35,659 nucleotides of DNA from contig CAYONT010000022.1 of assembly GCA_964405405.1 (NCBI GenBank), forward strand, positions 1-35,659, given 5' to 3'. This document shows, piece after piece, positions 1 through 11,332 of this stretch (position 1 is its first letter; each line of letters begins with the position of its first letter). The DNA comes from CAMCYM01 sp964405405. Lineage in GTDB: Bacteria; Bacteroidota; Bacteroidia; Flavobacteriales_D; Sanyastnellaceae. Both the position numbers and the translations under genes were made by a program. A model generated the notes under the pieces. It worked only from the letters and a program-made list of their open reading frames with translations. It searched no databases and was not told where the DNA came from.

Positions 1-1349
1 GGAAGGTGGGCCAAACGATACACCGACTTCCTGCGATCCTCTAGGTCCCGATCCCGAAGAATCAAATCCATCCCATAGAGCAGATTGAACTCGGCGTTCA
101 CCATCTGGATAATTCGAGAACGTCGGGCGCGCAGGGTTTCAGGGGAGGCAATGTCCTCTATGCCCAACATCGCATCCCATTCGGAAGTGCTGAATACACG
201 TTGCTCTTGCAGCAAGATCAGCCGCAGGGCTGGGCTCCAGTGTGCGATGGACGCCCATTCCACCCCTTCCGCCACAGCCGCCAGCCTTTCCAAGACGGCT
301 GCCTCCTCCGCCCCTTCCTCACCCTGTATGGGCGCTGATCCGTCCCTTACCCCTTCCCCCACGGGCACCGCTTTCGTCCGCTCCGCTTGTTGGGACATCC
401 GGGAAGGTTGAGACCGTCGCAAACGCCACAAATGCCAGGTCCACGCCAAGCAACTGAGCGCAAACAAGAACCAACCCGCTGCCAAGATGCCCGGTGATAC
501 CGCCCACTGTAGCAAAAATCCACGCGGCGAAATCTCCTGAAAGGTCAACTCAGCCGCCATGGCTCCCAAATCCAAGTGTACCACGCTGCTGTCATTTCCT
601 CTGTACAAGGCATTTCCTTCGTTCCAAATCCAGCCCTCCGCCTGGTGCATGTGAACCAACTCTTCCCGCAACCCGGCGGTGGCCACCTCTGCCACCTGGG
701 TCCCGTCCTTGGAAAGCCAAACCAACCCCTCTCCTGCATCCGCCCAAACGATGTAATCTTCTAACTCCCAAAAGCCACTGGACTGCGCGGGAAGCGGCCC
801 GTCCCAAATTCCATTTTCCATCACCTCCTCCAGATGGTCCCAACGAGCGGAGCGAATGGAACTGTGTCCCACGCCCCCCTGTGAAGAGAAGGCACGCTCC
901 ATCCAATGCACCCGATCCCCGTTCATCCATGCAAACACCATCTCCCAACCCGAACGCGCCCGGATCGACCACTCTTCTGCATGACCTTGCCCCATTCCCT
1001 GAGAAAACCGGGACAACACCAAGACATCCGGTTGTCGCAAGCCAAGGGTCCAATAGGCTCCCCCGCTGAACCCAGCCCCCCACCAATCGGCAGGATGGGC
1101 CCGAGATACCACCGGACGCAACGGTCCTTCCCAACCCCAGCCCAAACGGAATCCCAACCCTTCGGTGGTGCACACCCGCTCGCCTGGCAATTCTCCCGCA
1201 CGCCAAATCACCGAATGGGTCTGACCCCCATCCGTCCATTCAACCCACCGAACCCGGTCCTGCGGGATGGCCACCGGCAACTCCGGAACCTCCATTGCAG
1301 CCCCAGAAACCCAGGTGCCCAGTCCGGCCAACAGCAACCATGTACGCAT
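1..1349 (-). CDS. Membrane-anchored putative regulator with C-terminal winged-helix-like region (partial, runs off left edge)
   Basis: An open frame of 449 codons starts at an ATG at 1349 and is still open at base 1. The N-terminus (MRTWLLLAGLGTWVSGAAM) looks like a signal peptide. About 270 Trp- and Gly-rich residues follow that read like an extracytoplasmic beta domain. A single membrane segment (around GILAAGWFLFALSCLAWTWH) leads into a basic, then acidic and Ala-rich, linker. The last visible part contains SPETLRARRSRIIQMVN and LRDRDLEDRRKSVYRLAHL. This layout recalls winged-helix DNA-binding ends found on Bacteroidota membrane sensors, where a helix rich in Arg is followed by a beta wing. 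It would make this a one-component, membrane-tethered transcription factor, possibly for the neighbouring glucan genes, but that role is inference. AGAAGG abuts the ATG. The gene lies 56 bp downstream of ribA on the same strand. The true end is outside the window. Confidence 0.6.
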   Translation of the reverse strand, partial: MRTWLLLAGLGTWVSGAAMEVPELPVAIPQDRVRWVEWTDGGQTHSVIWRAGELPGERVCTTEGLGFRLGWGWEGPLRPVVSRAHPADWWGAGFSGGAYWTLGLRQPDVLVLSRFSQGMGQGHAEEWSIRARSGWEMVFAWMNGDRVHWMERAFSSQGGVGHSSIRSARWDHLEEVMENGIWDGPLPAQSSGFWELEDYIVWADAGEGLVWLSKDGTQVAEVATAGLREELVHMHQAEGWIWNEGNALYRGNDSSVVHLDLGAMAAELTFQEISPRGFLLQWAVSPGILAAGWFLFALSCLAWTWHLWRLRRSQPSRMSQQAERTKAVPVGEGVRDGSAPIQGEEGAEEAAVLERLAAVAEGVEWASIAHWSPALRLILLQEQRVFSTSEWDAMLGIEDIASPETLRARRSRIIQMVNAEFNLLYGMDLILRDRDLEDRRKSVYRLAHL

Positions 1350-1405
1350 CCTTCTAAGTTACCGCAAAACCCCGAAGGAGAACTGATTTCACCACGCGAT
1401 TCGGT

Positions 1406-2014
1406 TCAAATGGTCGGGGGAATGTCAGAAAGGATGTTCAAAAAGTGACCTTTTTGCAGCCTCTTGGCCAGCAAATACGCCCGGTTTTCATCCCGAGCAG
1501 GCATCTCCAGCGGCACACAGGCCACCACATCCAGTCCTGCCGCCCGCAAGGCTTGGGCCTTGTCTGGATTGTTCGTCCACAAACGGAGCCGCCGCACACC
1601 CAAGTCCTTCAAAATGGCGACAGCGTCCGAATAATCGCGCTCGTCATCCGCATGGCCCAAGGCCCGGTTCGCCGCAAAGGTATCCAGCCCCTCATCTTGC
1701 AGTCCATAAGCCCGTAGCTTCTCTACCAACCCGATGCCGCGCCCCTCCTGCCGCAGGTAAACGCAAATCCCCCCGTGGCTGCCGAATTGCTGCAACGCCG
1801 CATGGAGTTGCTCACCACACTCACACCGCACGGAGCCGAAAACATCCCCGGTCATGCATTCGCTGTGCACCCGCACGTCCACCACGTCATCGCTGGTTTG
1901 AGGGGCTGCCTGGACCAAGGCCAAATGCGGCCAAAATTCTCCTTCTGCCCCGTATGCGAAGACTTGGAAGGCCCCCCATTGGGTGGGCAAACGAGATTCC
2001 ACCAGCCGCTTCAT
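1406..2014 (-). CDS. ribA: GTP cyclohydrolase II, stand-alone
   Basis: This 202-residue protein catalyses the first committed step of riboflavin synthesis: GTP to 2,5-diamino-6-ribosylamino-4(3H)-pyrimidinone 5'-phosphate plus formate and pyrophosphate. The zinc ligands of the family are all present: C53 in SECMTGDVFG and C64/C66 in RCECGEQL. The catalytic stretch YLRQEGRGIGL (87-97) and the C-terminal LWTNNPDK are also intact. The length fits a single-domain RibA of about 200 residues. It matters because the RibBA fusion at 16353-17486 lacks these cysteines, so this is probably the working enzyme of the cell. A perfect -7 element (TACCTTTG) ends only 4 nt before the ATG, which points to its own nearly leaderless transcript rather than read-through from the amylase gene. 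Confidence 0.95.
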   Translation of the reverse strand: MKRLVESRLPTQWGAFQVFAYGAEGEFWPHLALVQAAPQTSDDVVDVRVHSECMTGDVFGSVRCECGEQLHAALQQFGSHGGICVYLRQEGRGIGLVEKLRAYGLQDEGLDTFAANRALGHADDERDYSDAVAILKDLGVRRLRLWTNNPDKAQALRAAGLDVVACVPLEMPARDENRAYLLAKRLQKGHFLNILSDIPPTI

Positions 2015-2018
2015 GGGG

Positions 2019-2026
2019 CAAAGGTA
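2019..2026 (-). promoter_or_regulatory. Probable -7 promoter element of ribA
   Basis: The minus strand reads TACCTTTG, an exact match to the Bacteroidota -7 consensus TAnnTTTG, and only CCCC separates it from the ATG at 2014. No clear -33 TTTG is seen at the usual distance. Transcription would begin at or next to the start codon. Confidence 0.55.
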
Positions 2027-2050
2027 CGGGTCTCTAGCGGGGAGAACTTA

Positions 2051-4630
<2,580 letters not shown>

Positions 4631-4646
4631 CCGAAAACCGCTCACC

Positions 4647-6461
4647 TCAATCGCAATCTGTTCCGAAAGCGGCCAAGAAAGCCAGCAAGTCTGGCGTGGC
4701 CACCACACCGTTCGCATCGATATCGGCAGGACAAGGGTTCACCGCATCGAACAGGCAAGAACCATCGTCCTTGGTTGCAGTGGGCATGAAGTTCGTTGCA
4801 TCGGCATAGGTACAGCCCCAAATCAGCGCTGTCTCACAGGAACCATCGTCCACACCTGCGTACGGATCAAACTCCACGCTGAACGGATCCGTGCAACCTG
4901 CACAGGCTTCACAAGATGCAAAACAAACAGCATCCAAGGTCTCGTTGCCGGTGACCACCAACACCCGGTTTCCTCCGTTGCCACAGGCCCCGACCGATTC
5001 GTCGCCGCCCCAAGCGTTGCCGTTGATGAACTTGTACTCATAGGTTCCTGGCGTGAGGACCAAGGTAATTTGGTACACACCATAACCAATGGAGGTCAGA
5101 GGCGTGGTGCTGGGATCCCATCCCTGGAAGCTTCCGGCGACATGAACCCCATTGGGACCCAAGGTTTGTTGGGACATGTTTACCCGCAACGTCACAGTGA
5201 ATTGACAGGAGTTGTCATCCGCATCCGCGGTCGAATCGAAGTTCACCGCACTCTCATCGGTACAACCGGGGTTGAAGTAGCAAGAACCATCGTCCTGCGT
5301 CGCTTGTTCATTGTAATTGATGGCTGCATCATCCGTGCATCCCAAGATTTCAGCCCCACAAGCAGCACAGGAATTGAAGCAAACCGTGGAGAGCACTTCA
5401 GCCACCCCGGAACGTTGGTGCACCCGATTGGCCCCCCCGAAAGGATTGGAAGCACCGCATCCAAGCAGAGCAAAGTTGCCCGTCTCTTCACCCGAATTGT
5501 CCTGAACTCCCCCTACCCAAGGGTTTCCATTGTTGAACTTGTACAGAATTTCTGCCGGTCCAGAAACCGATACCGTGGCAGTCCAAACCCCATCACCATC
5601 TGCATCCGACATGGCCACAGCACCTTGCTGCCAAGCGGGGATGGTAAAAGAACCGATCAAATACAACCCGGATGCCGCCACGGACTCCAATTGGGATGCA
5701 TCCACCGAGAAGGTGATGTCCGCGGCAGGAACCGGAGGGGTGCATTGGGTTTCACATCCTCCAAAGCAGTACTGAACTACAACCGGATCCGCTCCCACGA
5801 CAACCTCCCGGTTGCCATTGACTGCGCAGCCCGAAGGGACGCCCTCGTCAAAGCCCCAAGCGTTGCCGTTGACAAACTTGTATTGGTAGGTGGCATGTTC
5901 GAGCACCAGGGTCACCTCCCAAATTCCGTCCCCATCTGCATCGGACAGCGCCGTCCCCCCTGGGTTCCATCCTTGCATGGAACCTGCAACATGCACGCCA
6001 TTGGGGCTTACTTGTTGGTTTGACATGTCCACTCGGAATGTCACTGGAGATGTTGGTGCTTCCTGTCCACAGGCGATGCATTCCCCGAAGCAAACCACCG
6101 GAAGCACCACATCTTGATCTCCTACCGTGTAGAAACGGTTGTTGTTGTCTGCCGGGTTGCCGCATGCGGGAGGGACTGTCTCCGCATTCGCCCAAATCGG
6201 ACCATTCAAATATTTCCATTGGAGGAAAGTCCCAGCCGGCACGGATTGGGTGTACGTATAGATACCATCTCCATCCGAATCGGACATGAAGAAGGAGCCT
6301 GGAGACCAAGCTGGATTCTGGAAATTGCCTGCAATGCTCACCCCGATGGGGTTCACCGATTGCTCCGACATGTCTACCTGCCAGGTGACCTGGACGTTGT
6401 TTTGGGCAATGGCTGCCGTGGTTGCCAACAGGAAGGCACAGAGGTTCAAGATCTGCTTCAT
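4647..6461 (-). CDS. Secreted four-module starch-binding-like protein with Cys-rich repeats and dockerin-like tail
   Basis: The ATG at 6461 gives 604 residues beginning with a clear signal peptide (MKQILNLCAFLLATTAAIAQ). Four modules of about 105-120 residues follow (about 22-130, 138-240, 247-369, 420-520). They share a W/FxVDMSxQxVxPxGVxVAG opening, a DADGDGxW turn, YKFxNGxxW and a CFxxCxxC ending. This resembles CBM20/CBM48-type or pullulanase-like starch-binding beta-sandwiches. Four 'GCTDxxAxNF…DDGSC' modules (around 374-396, 400-420, 522-543, 549-571) and a C-terminal CPADIDANG…DLLAFLAAFG segment (577-604) complete it. No enzymatic motif is visible, so it is more likely a surface glucan-binding or scaffolding protein acting with the amylase. 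An upstream in-frame ATG at 6566 was rejected because it precedes the signal peptide and lies at the promoter. Confidence 0.8.
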   Translation of the reverse strand: MKQILNLCAFLLATTAAIAQNNVQVTWQVDMSEQSVNPIGVSIAGNFQNPAWSPGSFFMSDSDGDGIYTYTQSVPAGTFLQWKYLNGPIWANAETVPPACGNPADNNNRFYTVGDQDVVLPVVCFGECIACGQEAPTSPVTFRVDMSNQQVSPNGVHVAGSMQGWNPGGTALSDADGDGIWEVTLVLEHATYQYKFVNGNAWGFDEGVPSGCAVNGNREVVVGADPVVVQYCFGGCETQCTPPVPAADITFSVDASQLESVAASGLYLIGSFTIPAWQQGAVAMSDADGDGVWTATVSVSGPAEILYKFNNGNPWVGGVQDNSGEETGNFALLGCGASNPFGGANRVHQRSGVAEVLSTVCFNSCAACGAEILGCTDDAAINYNEQATQDDGSCYFNPGCTDESAVNFDSTADADDNSCQFTVTLRVNMSQQTLGPNGVHVAGSFQGWDPSTTPLTSIGYGVYQITLVLTPGTYEYKFINGNAWGGDESVGACGNGGNRVLVVTGNETLDAVCFASCEACAGCTDPFSVEFDPYAGVDDGSCETALIWGCTYADATNFMPTATKDDGSCLFDAVNPCPADIDANGVVATPDLLAFLAAFGTDCD

Positions 6462-6532
6462 CGATTCGGTTTTGGTGTTGCGGTTTGCGACGAAATGAGC
6501 TATTCCACTCACCAAGCCGCCACCATGCGGGG

Positions 6533-6563
6533 TAAATATAAGAGGCCGGGTGTGTCCTTCAAA
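6533..6563 (-). promoter_or_regulatory. Probable promoter of the starch-binding protein gene
   Basis: The minus strand carries TTTG (6560-6563), a 19-nt spacer and TATATTTA (6533-6540), close to the Bacteroidota form TTTG-N19-TAnnTTTG. The predicted transcript start would leave a leader of about 65 nt before the ATG at 6461. Confidence 0.55.
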
Positions 6564-6579
6564 CACTTAGTCTACATTT

Positions 6580-7935
6580 TTACGACTGAACCGATTGATT
6601 TTGTGGAACCAAGAATGTGGAAAGACCTGCAATCGCGAGAAAAACCCCCGCCAATACCATGGTTCCAATGGTGGCATCCCCCCAAAGGACTTTGTACAAG
6701 AAATTCACTGCTCCCAGCGCCGCTACAATTTGAGGCAACACGATAAACATGTTGAACAACCCCATGTACACCCCCATGTTGTCCGCCGGAATGGAGCTAG
6801 AAAGCATGGCGTAAGGCATGGAAAGAATGCTGCCCCAGGCAAAACCAATCAACCCGAAGCAAACCCACAGCCCCCAAGTGGTCTCTGGAGAAAGGAGGGC
6901 CATGCCACAGAAGCCCAGCGCACCGAGTACCAAAGAGATGAAATGCACCCAGCGTCGGTTGATCTCACGCCGAACCGTGACGAACGCCAACAACAAGGCG
7001 AAGGCCATGGAGGTCAAACCGTACATCCCCATCGCGCCTGAAACCTGGTCGGCCGCATTGCTGTAGGCTGCTTGCGCCACCTCAAAATCTGCAGCACCTG
7101 CAACAGGCATCGGCGCTTGGAAAACATGCTCCGTAAGGGCTGGCGTGGCAAAGGACCACATGGTGAAGAACGCGAACCAGCTGAAGAACTGAACCACCCC
7201 GAGGCGCGCCATCGTCCGAGGCATCTGCACAGTCAACGAAATAATCTCCTGCAGTCCATGGACAAACCCCTTCCCGCGCTCCGATTGAAAACGCTCCCAA
7301 TCCACTGGCGGTGTCTCGTCCGTTGTGAACACCGTGTACAAGATGGACAATAAGAAAACCCCCGCTCCGATGCCGAAGGAGACCACCAAACTCTGAGGAA
7401 TCTCTCCTTCGCCGGCCTGGTTGGAGACCCCCAGTTGATTCACAAGCCAAGGCAATTGGGAGGCGACCCAGGTGCCGATGCCGATGATGAGGGTTTGGAC
7501 TACAAAGCCAAACGACCTTTGTTCCTCAGGCAATTTGTCTGCCACCAGCGCACGAAAAGGCTCCATGCTGATGTTGATGGAAGCGTCGAGTACCCAGAGC
7601 AAACCGACAGCCACCCACAAGGCCGGGCTGTGCGGCATCCAGAACAGGGCCAAGGTGCTCAAAACCGCGCCAAGAAGAAAGTACGGCCTTCGCCGACCCC
7701 AGCGCACGCTCCAAGTCCGGTCACTGAGATAACCAATGATGGGCTGCACAATCAACCCAGTGAGCGGGGCTGCAATCCACAGCAGCGGCAGATCATCCTT
7801 CTCCGCCCCCAGGCTCTGAAAAATCCGGGTCACATTCCCCCCTTGCAAGGCAAATCCGAATTGAATGCCCAGGAACCCGAAGCTCATGTTCCAAATCTGC
7901 CAGAAAGACAAACGGCGTGTAGGTGTTGATTGCAT
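6580..7935 (-). CDS. MFS sugar transporter, SUT/maltose-transporter-like
   Basis: The ATG at 7935 gives 451 residues; an in-frame ATG at 8022 would overlap the terminator and promoter and was rejected. The protein is strongly hydrophobic with about 12 predicted membrane segments. It begins LSFWQIWNMSFGFLGIQFGFALQ and carries the loop motif GYLSDRTWSVRWGRRRPY (cytoplasmic loop 2-3) and ALVADKLPEEQR. These features match the glycoside-cation symporter or sucrose/maltose transporter type of MFS protein common in Bacteroidota next to glucosidase genes. It probably imports maltose or short malto-oligosaccharides released by the amylase encoded downstream. It lies between the two secreted Cys-rich proteins and has its own promoter, after the terminator of the gene upstream. 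Confidence 0.85.
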   Translation of the reverse strand: MQSTPTRRLSFWQIWNMSFGFLGIQFGFALQGGNVTRIFQSLGAEKDDLPLLWIAAPLTGLIVQPIIGYLSDRTWSVRWGRRRPYFLLGAVLSTLALFWMPHSPALWVAVGLLWVLDASINISMEPFRALVADKLPEEQRSFGFVVQTLIIGIGTWVASQLPWLVNQLGVSNQAGEGEIPQSLVVSFGIGAGVFLLSILYTVFTTDETPPVDWERFQSERGKGFVHGLQEIISLTVQMPRTMARLGVVQFFSWFAFFTMWSFATPALTEHVFQAPMPVAGAADFEVAQAAYSNAADQVSGAMGMYGLTSMAFALLLAFVTVRREINRRWVHFISLVLGALGFCGMALLSPETTWGLWVCFGLIGFAWGSILSMPYAMLSSSIPADNMGVYMGLFNMFIVLPQIVAALGAVNFLYKVLWGDATIGTMVLAGVFLAIAGLSTFLVPQNQSVQS

Positions 7936-7943
7936 GATGGGGT

Positions 7944-7971
7944 CCAATATACAGGGAATGTGTCCAAACAA
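7944..7971 (-). promoter_or_regulatory. Probable promoter of the MFS sugar transporter gene
   Basis: The minus strand carries TTG (first three bases of TTGTTTGG, 7964-7971), a 17-nt gap and TATATTGG (7944-7951), a TAnnTTGG variant of the -7 element. The -7 element ends 8 nt before the ATG at 7935, so the leader is very short. Confidence 0.5.
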
Positions 7972-7974
7972 CAC

Positions 7975-8000
7975 GAAGGGCCGCCCTTGGGCAGCCCTTC
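7975..8000 (-). terminator. Probable terminator hairpin after the large Cys-rich protein gene
   Basis: A 12-bp stem with one G-T wobble and an AA loop (GAAGGGCTGCCC / GGGCGGCCCTTC) lies 22 nt after the stop codon at 8023. It is followed only by a weak T-rich stretch (GTGTTGTTT), so termination may be partial. The promoter of the next gene begins within that stretch. Confidence 0.55.
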
Positions 8001-8022
8001 GCATCCAAAAACCTGGCATCAA

Positions 8023-11000
8023 TCAGTTGCAAGCCGTGCCGTAGACGGCCAAAAATTCGAGCAGATCTGCTGAACCGATCGTGCCGTTGCCATCGACATC
8101 GAATGGGCATTCGGCCGCCACCGTGAAGGTACAGGTACCGTTGTCTGCAGTCGCAGCGGGGTTGTAATTGTCCGCATCCGGATAGGTACATCCCAGCACC
8201 GCCAACACACAGGAACCGTCATTCACCGTAGCCAACGGCTGGTAGTTGATGGCGGCGGGGTTGGTACAACCACCGAACACACAAGAGCCATCGTCATACG
8301 TTGCTGCAGCATTGTAATTGTCCGCATTCGCATAGGTACAGGCCCCGAGGATACAGCTGCCGTCATCGACGTTCGCACCCGGATTGAAGTTGTCGGCATC
8401 TGGGTTCGTGCATCCGGGGTACGCGCAACTGCCATCCTCATCGGTGGCATTGGGGTTGAAATTGGAAGCACTTGAATCCGTACAACCGGGAATCTCCAAC
8501 TCATTGCATACCCCATCCCCATCCGAATCGTTGAGGCAGTTGCCCAAGCAGTCATAAAAAGCCACAGCAAACACGCAAGTTCCGTCGTTCAAGTTTGCGT
8601 TGGAGTCAAAGTTGCAAGCCGTGGAATCGGTGCAACCTGGGAACTGACAGCTGCCATCGTTGTCGGTGGCTGCAGGGTCATAGTTGGCGGCACCTTCCAA
8701 GGTGCAACCCGGAATTTCCAATTCATTGCACACACCATCTCCATCGGTGTCGTTCAAACAGACACCCGCACAGTCATAATAGGTCTGTGCATACGTGCAG
8801 GAACCATCATTGGCTTCTGCATCCTCATCGTAATTGCATGCCGCCGGGTCAGTACAACCGAAGACCAAATTGGGAAAAGTCAGCGTTTGGGCAAAAACCT
8901 GTGGATTCGTCCCATTCTGAGCCCGGTATTGCAAGTTGACATTCAGATCCACAACGCCTGCCGTTGTCAGTTGCGCAATCAATACCCGACCTTGGGCATC
9001 AGGGAAAGCGAGCGGCTCTTGATCGGGCAATACAAACCAACTGGCCCCCAATGCATTGTCCACAGCAAATGCACCTCCAGACTCAAATGAATTGGCCGGA
9101 GCCGTGGTTCCAACGGTGAGCAAGTCCACATCCTGATCCACGCCACCAATGGTCAACCAGCTGTCGAAGGCCAGTGTGGGATCCAATCCAATCAACAACG
9201 GGTTGATTTGGTTCGCAAATGCGCCCCCAGCAGGGTTCTGGTAGAAACTGCTGGAAGAAGCAATGCTCATGGGGTTCCCATCTTGGGCAAACACCGCCGT
9301 CAGTTGGTCGTTCGGATTGTCAAAGTTCGCGTAAACCCGGAAGGTGCGCATGCCTGCGGTAGGCTGGTTTTCCGCCACCAACTCCCAGCTGAGTCCTGAG
9401 TAGCTCGGTTGAGGATAAACGCAAGTACCGTCATCCAATGTGGCTGAAGGATCGTAGTTCTGAGCTTCGGGATCGGTACATCCCAAGGGTACCTCCACCT
9501 GCGGGAAGGTCAAGGTCATGCCCTCCACCAAGGTGGAAACCCCTGCCGCGTTTCGGTACTGCAAATTGTACTTCGCGGTGACGGTGCCCGAGGTTGTCAC
9601 TTGGGCCAACAGCACCCGACCATTCACTGGGATACCCTGCGTGGACGCTCCCGGTACCGTGTATACCGAGCCTCCCAAGAACGTATTCACATTCAAGTTG
9701 CCTCCAGCGGCGAAGGAAGGCAGGAACACTTCCATTCCCACCGAAGCCGCTGCGTCAGGCTGACCCGGGAGCGTTCCCAAGGTGAGCCAGGAATCAAACG
9801 CCAAGGAGGGAACCAGCGCAAAGAACGAAGGGTTGATGTTCGATGCAAAGTTTCCGCCGAAAGAATCTTGGTAAAAGCTCGTGGTCGTCGTCAACTGCCA
9901 CGGCGCGGTGTTCGTACCATACAGAGCGATCACATCCACGTCCGTGCTCGCAAACTCAGCATAAATTCGGTAGGTGGTGGTGCCAGCCACCCCATTTTCA
10001 GTGATCACCTCGTAAGCCAAACCCGTCACTACGCCGCCTGCCCATACGCAGGTTCCATTGTCCGTGGTGGCATCGGGATTGTAATTGTCTGCCGTGGCCG
10101 CCGTGCATCCAAACACCTCCAACTCATCGCACAAGCCGTTTTGATTGAGGTCGTTCAGGCAAGCCCCGGAACAATCCTCGCCTGGTTGAGGGAAAACGCA
10201 GGTCCCGTTGTCTGATGTGGCCTGATCATTGTAATTGCAGGCCGATGCATCCGTACAACCCGGAATGAAAAGAACTCCGCTACAGGCACAATCCGTTCCC
10301 CAGGTGTCATTGATGGTGTTCGCGTTGCCATCATCGCAAGACGTCCCAGGCAATTCGCAAGCGCCCGTTGTGTTCGCAAGCGGGTTGTAATTGCACGCAT
10401 TGGCATCCATGCATCCCACCACCACTGGGACACCCACGCATCCACAGTCTGTTCCGTATACATCTCCCGTGGTCATGGCATCGTTGTCGTTGCATGCAGA
10501 ACCCGGAAAAGCGCAACTGCCATCATCCACGTCTGCAGTGGCATCGTAATTGCAGGCCGTGGCGTTGGTACAGCCCTCCTCAATCACGGGAAACGTGGCC
10601 GTCAGCCCTTCCGCATTGAAGGTGTTTCCTCCGACATCATCGTACTGGTAGTTGATGGTGACGTTCACCACACCGGTGGTGGTGAGCTGGGCAATCAATA
10701 CTTTCAGATCCGCGCCCGCGATGGCATCCGAGGAACTGCCTGGAACAATGAACCAGGAAGCTCCCAGGAAGGTGTTGATGTTGAACCCATTGCCCGAGTT
10801 GAATCCTGCCCAATAAGGTTCCATCCCTACCTGGCTCACGCCCCCCGTTCCGGCAGAACTTTCGGAGCCAATGGTCAACCAGGAATCCTCCGTCAAACCC
10901 GGTGCCAACGCATAGAACAAGGGGTTGATGACCTGCGCGAAGTTGCTGCCGAAGGGATTTTGGTAAAAGGTCGTCGTGGTTTGAATGATCAAAGGCGCAT

Positions 11001-11190
11001 TCTGGCTGCCACTGACCGTACCATAAACGGCCACCAATTGGTCCGTGGGCGAGTCAAAGGTGGCATACACCCGGTAGGTGGTCCCATTGGCGGATGTGCC
11101 TACTTCAACGACCTCAATGCCCGTGGAAGTAGCCGAAGCCGCCCAAGAAGCCAACAAGGCCCAGAGAGTCAAGATGTAACGTGTTTTCAT
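8023..11190 (-). CDS. Large secreted Cys-rich protein with three copies of an unrecognised ~175-residue domain and dockerin-like tail
   Basis: The ATG at 11190 gives 1055 residues with a signal peptide (MKTRYILTLWALLASWAASA). Three copies of one domain lie at about 21-202, 388-563 and 597-773. They share YRxYAxFD…L.A(V/L)YG, FYQxxFGxxFA.(x)INP, FDSWLT(I/L)G, NxFLGxSxFxVP and VLIAQ(L/V)TTxG…NLQYR. I do not recognise this domain. Between and after the copies are 13 'GC(T/M)xxxAxNYxxxAxxDxGxC' modules and three 'CxGxCLNDxxxxGxCxELExxGC' modules rich in Asp, which look calcium-binding. Residues 1028-1055 (CPFDVDGNGTIGSADLLEFL onward) match the tail of the protein encoded at 4647-6461. It is probably exported and surface-attached or released. 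No enzymatic motif is visible. Its place beside glucan genes suggests, but does not show, a role in polymer binding. Confidence 0.75.
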   Translation of the reverse strand: MKTRYILTLWALLASWAASATSTGIEVVEVGTSANGTTYRVYATFDSPTDQLVAVYGTVSGSQNAPLIIQTTTTFYQNPFGSNFAQVINPLFYALAPGLTEDSWLTIGSESSAGTGGVSQVGMEPYWAGFNSGNGFNINTFLGASWFIVPGSSSDAIAGADLKVLIAQLTTTGVVNVTINYQYDDVGGNTFNAEGLTATFPVIEEGCTNATACNYDATADVDDGSCAFPGSACNDNDAMTTGDVYGTDCGCVGVPVVVGCMDANACNYNPLANTTGACELPGTSCDDGNANTINDTWGTDCACSGVLFIPGCTDASACNYNDQATSDNGTCVFPQPGEDCSGACLNDLNQNGLCDELEVFGCTAATADNYNPDATTDNGTCVWAGGVVTGLAYEVITENGVAGTTTYRIYAEFASTDVDVIALYGTNTAPWQLTTTTSFYQDSFGGNFASNINPSFFALVPSLAFDSWLTLGTLPGQPDAAASVGMEVFLPSFAAGGNLNVNTFLGGSVYTVPGASTQGIPVNGRVLLAQVTTSGTVTAKYNLQYRNAAGVSTLVEGMTLTFPQVEVPLGCTDPEAQNYDPSATLDDGTCVYPQPSYSGLSWELVAENQPTAGMRTFRVYANFDNPNDQLTAVFAQDGNPMSIASSSSFYQNPAGGAFANQINPLLIGLDPTLAFDSWLTIGGVDQDVDLLTVGTTAPANSFESGGAFAVDNALGASWFVLPDQEPLAFPDAQGRVLIAQLTTAGVVDLNVNLQYRAQNGTNPQVFAQTLTFPNLVFGCTDPAACNYDEDAEANDGSCTYAQTYYDCAGVCLNDTDGDGVCNELEIPGCTLEGAANYDPAATDNDGSCQFPGCTDSTACNFDSNANLNDGTCVFAVAFYDCLGNCLNDSDGDGVCNELEIPGCTDSSASNFNPNATDEDGSCAYPGCTNPDADNFNPGANVDDGSCILGACTYANADNYNAAATYDDGSCVFGGCTNPAAINYQPLATVNDGSCVLAVLGCTYPDADNYNPAATADNGTCTFTVAAECPFDVDGNGTIGSADLLEFLAVYGTACN

Positions 11191-11258
11191 GGGTGAAGGA
11201 TGTTTGTCAATCGTTAGGTCTGGAAAAAATGGAGTCTGTTGCGGAGACACTCGCGTTC

Positions 11259-11289
11259 CCAAGGTAGGCATCCCCATCGAAAAAGCAAA
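11259..11289 (-). promoter_or_regulatory. Probable promoter of the large Cys-rich protein gene
   Basis: The minus strand has TTTG (11286-11289), exactly 19 nt, then TACCTTGG (11259-11266). The predicted leader to the ATG at 11190 is about 60 nt, similar to that of the starch-binding protein gene. The 142-bp gap between pgi and this gene holds nothing else I can identify. Confidence 0.55.
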
Positions 11290-11332
11290 CATCCAATGCC
11301 GGATTCAGACCGAATGCGGAAGAGAATGTCCC

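Noticed and set aside
592..1239. 215-codon minus-strand frame
   Set aside because: It is out of frame with the longer edge-truncated gene, which has a signal peptide, a membrane segment and a coherent composition; the short frame is Gly/Arg-rich noise.
4631..4717. Extended amylase start at 4717
   Set aside because: It would put 29 residues before the signal peptide and overlap the upstream gene; the ATG at 4630 gives a normal signal peptide.
8023..10600. Regular DNA repeats resembling a CRISPR array
   Set aside because: The repetition comes from Cys-rich protein modules in one reading frame; units differ in sequence and spacing and no cas genes are present.
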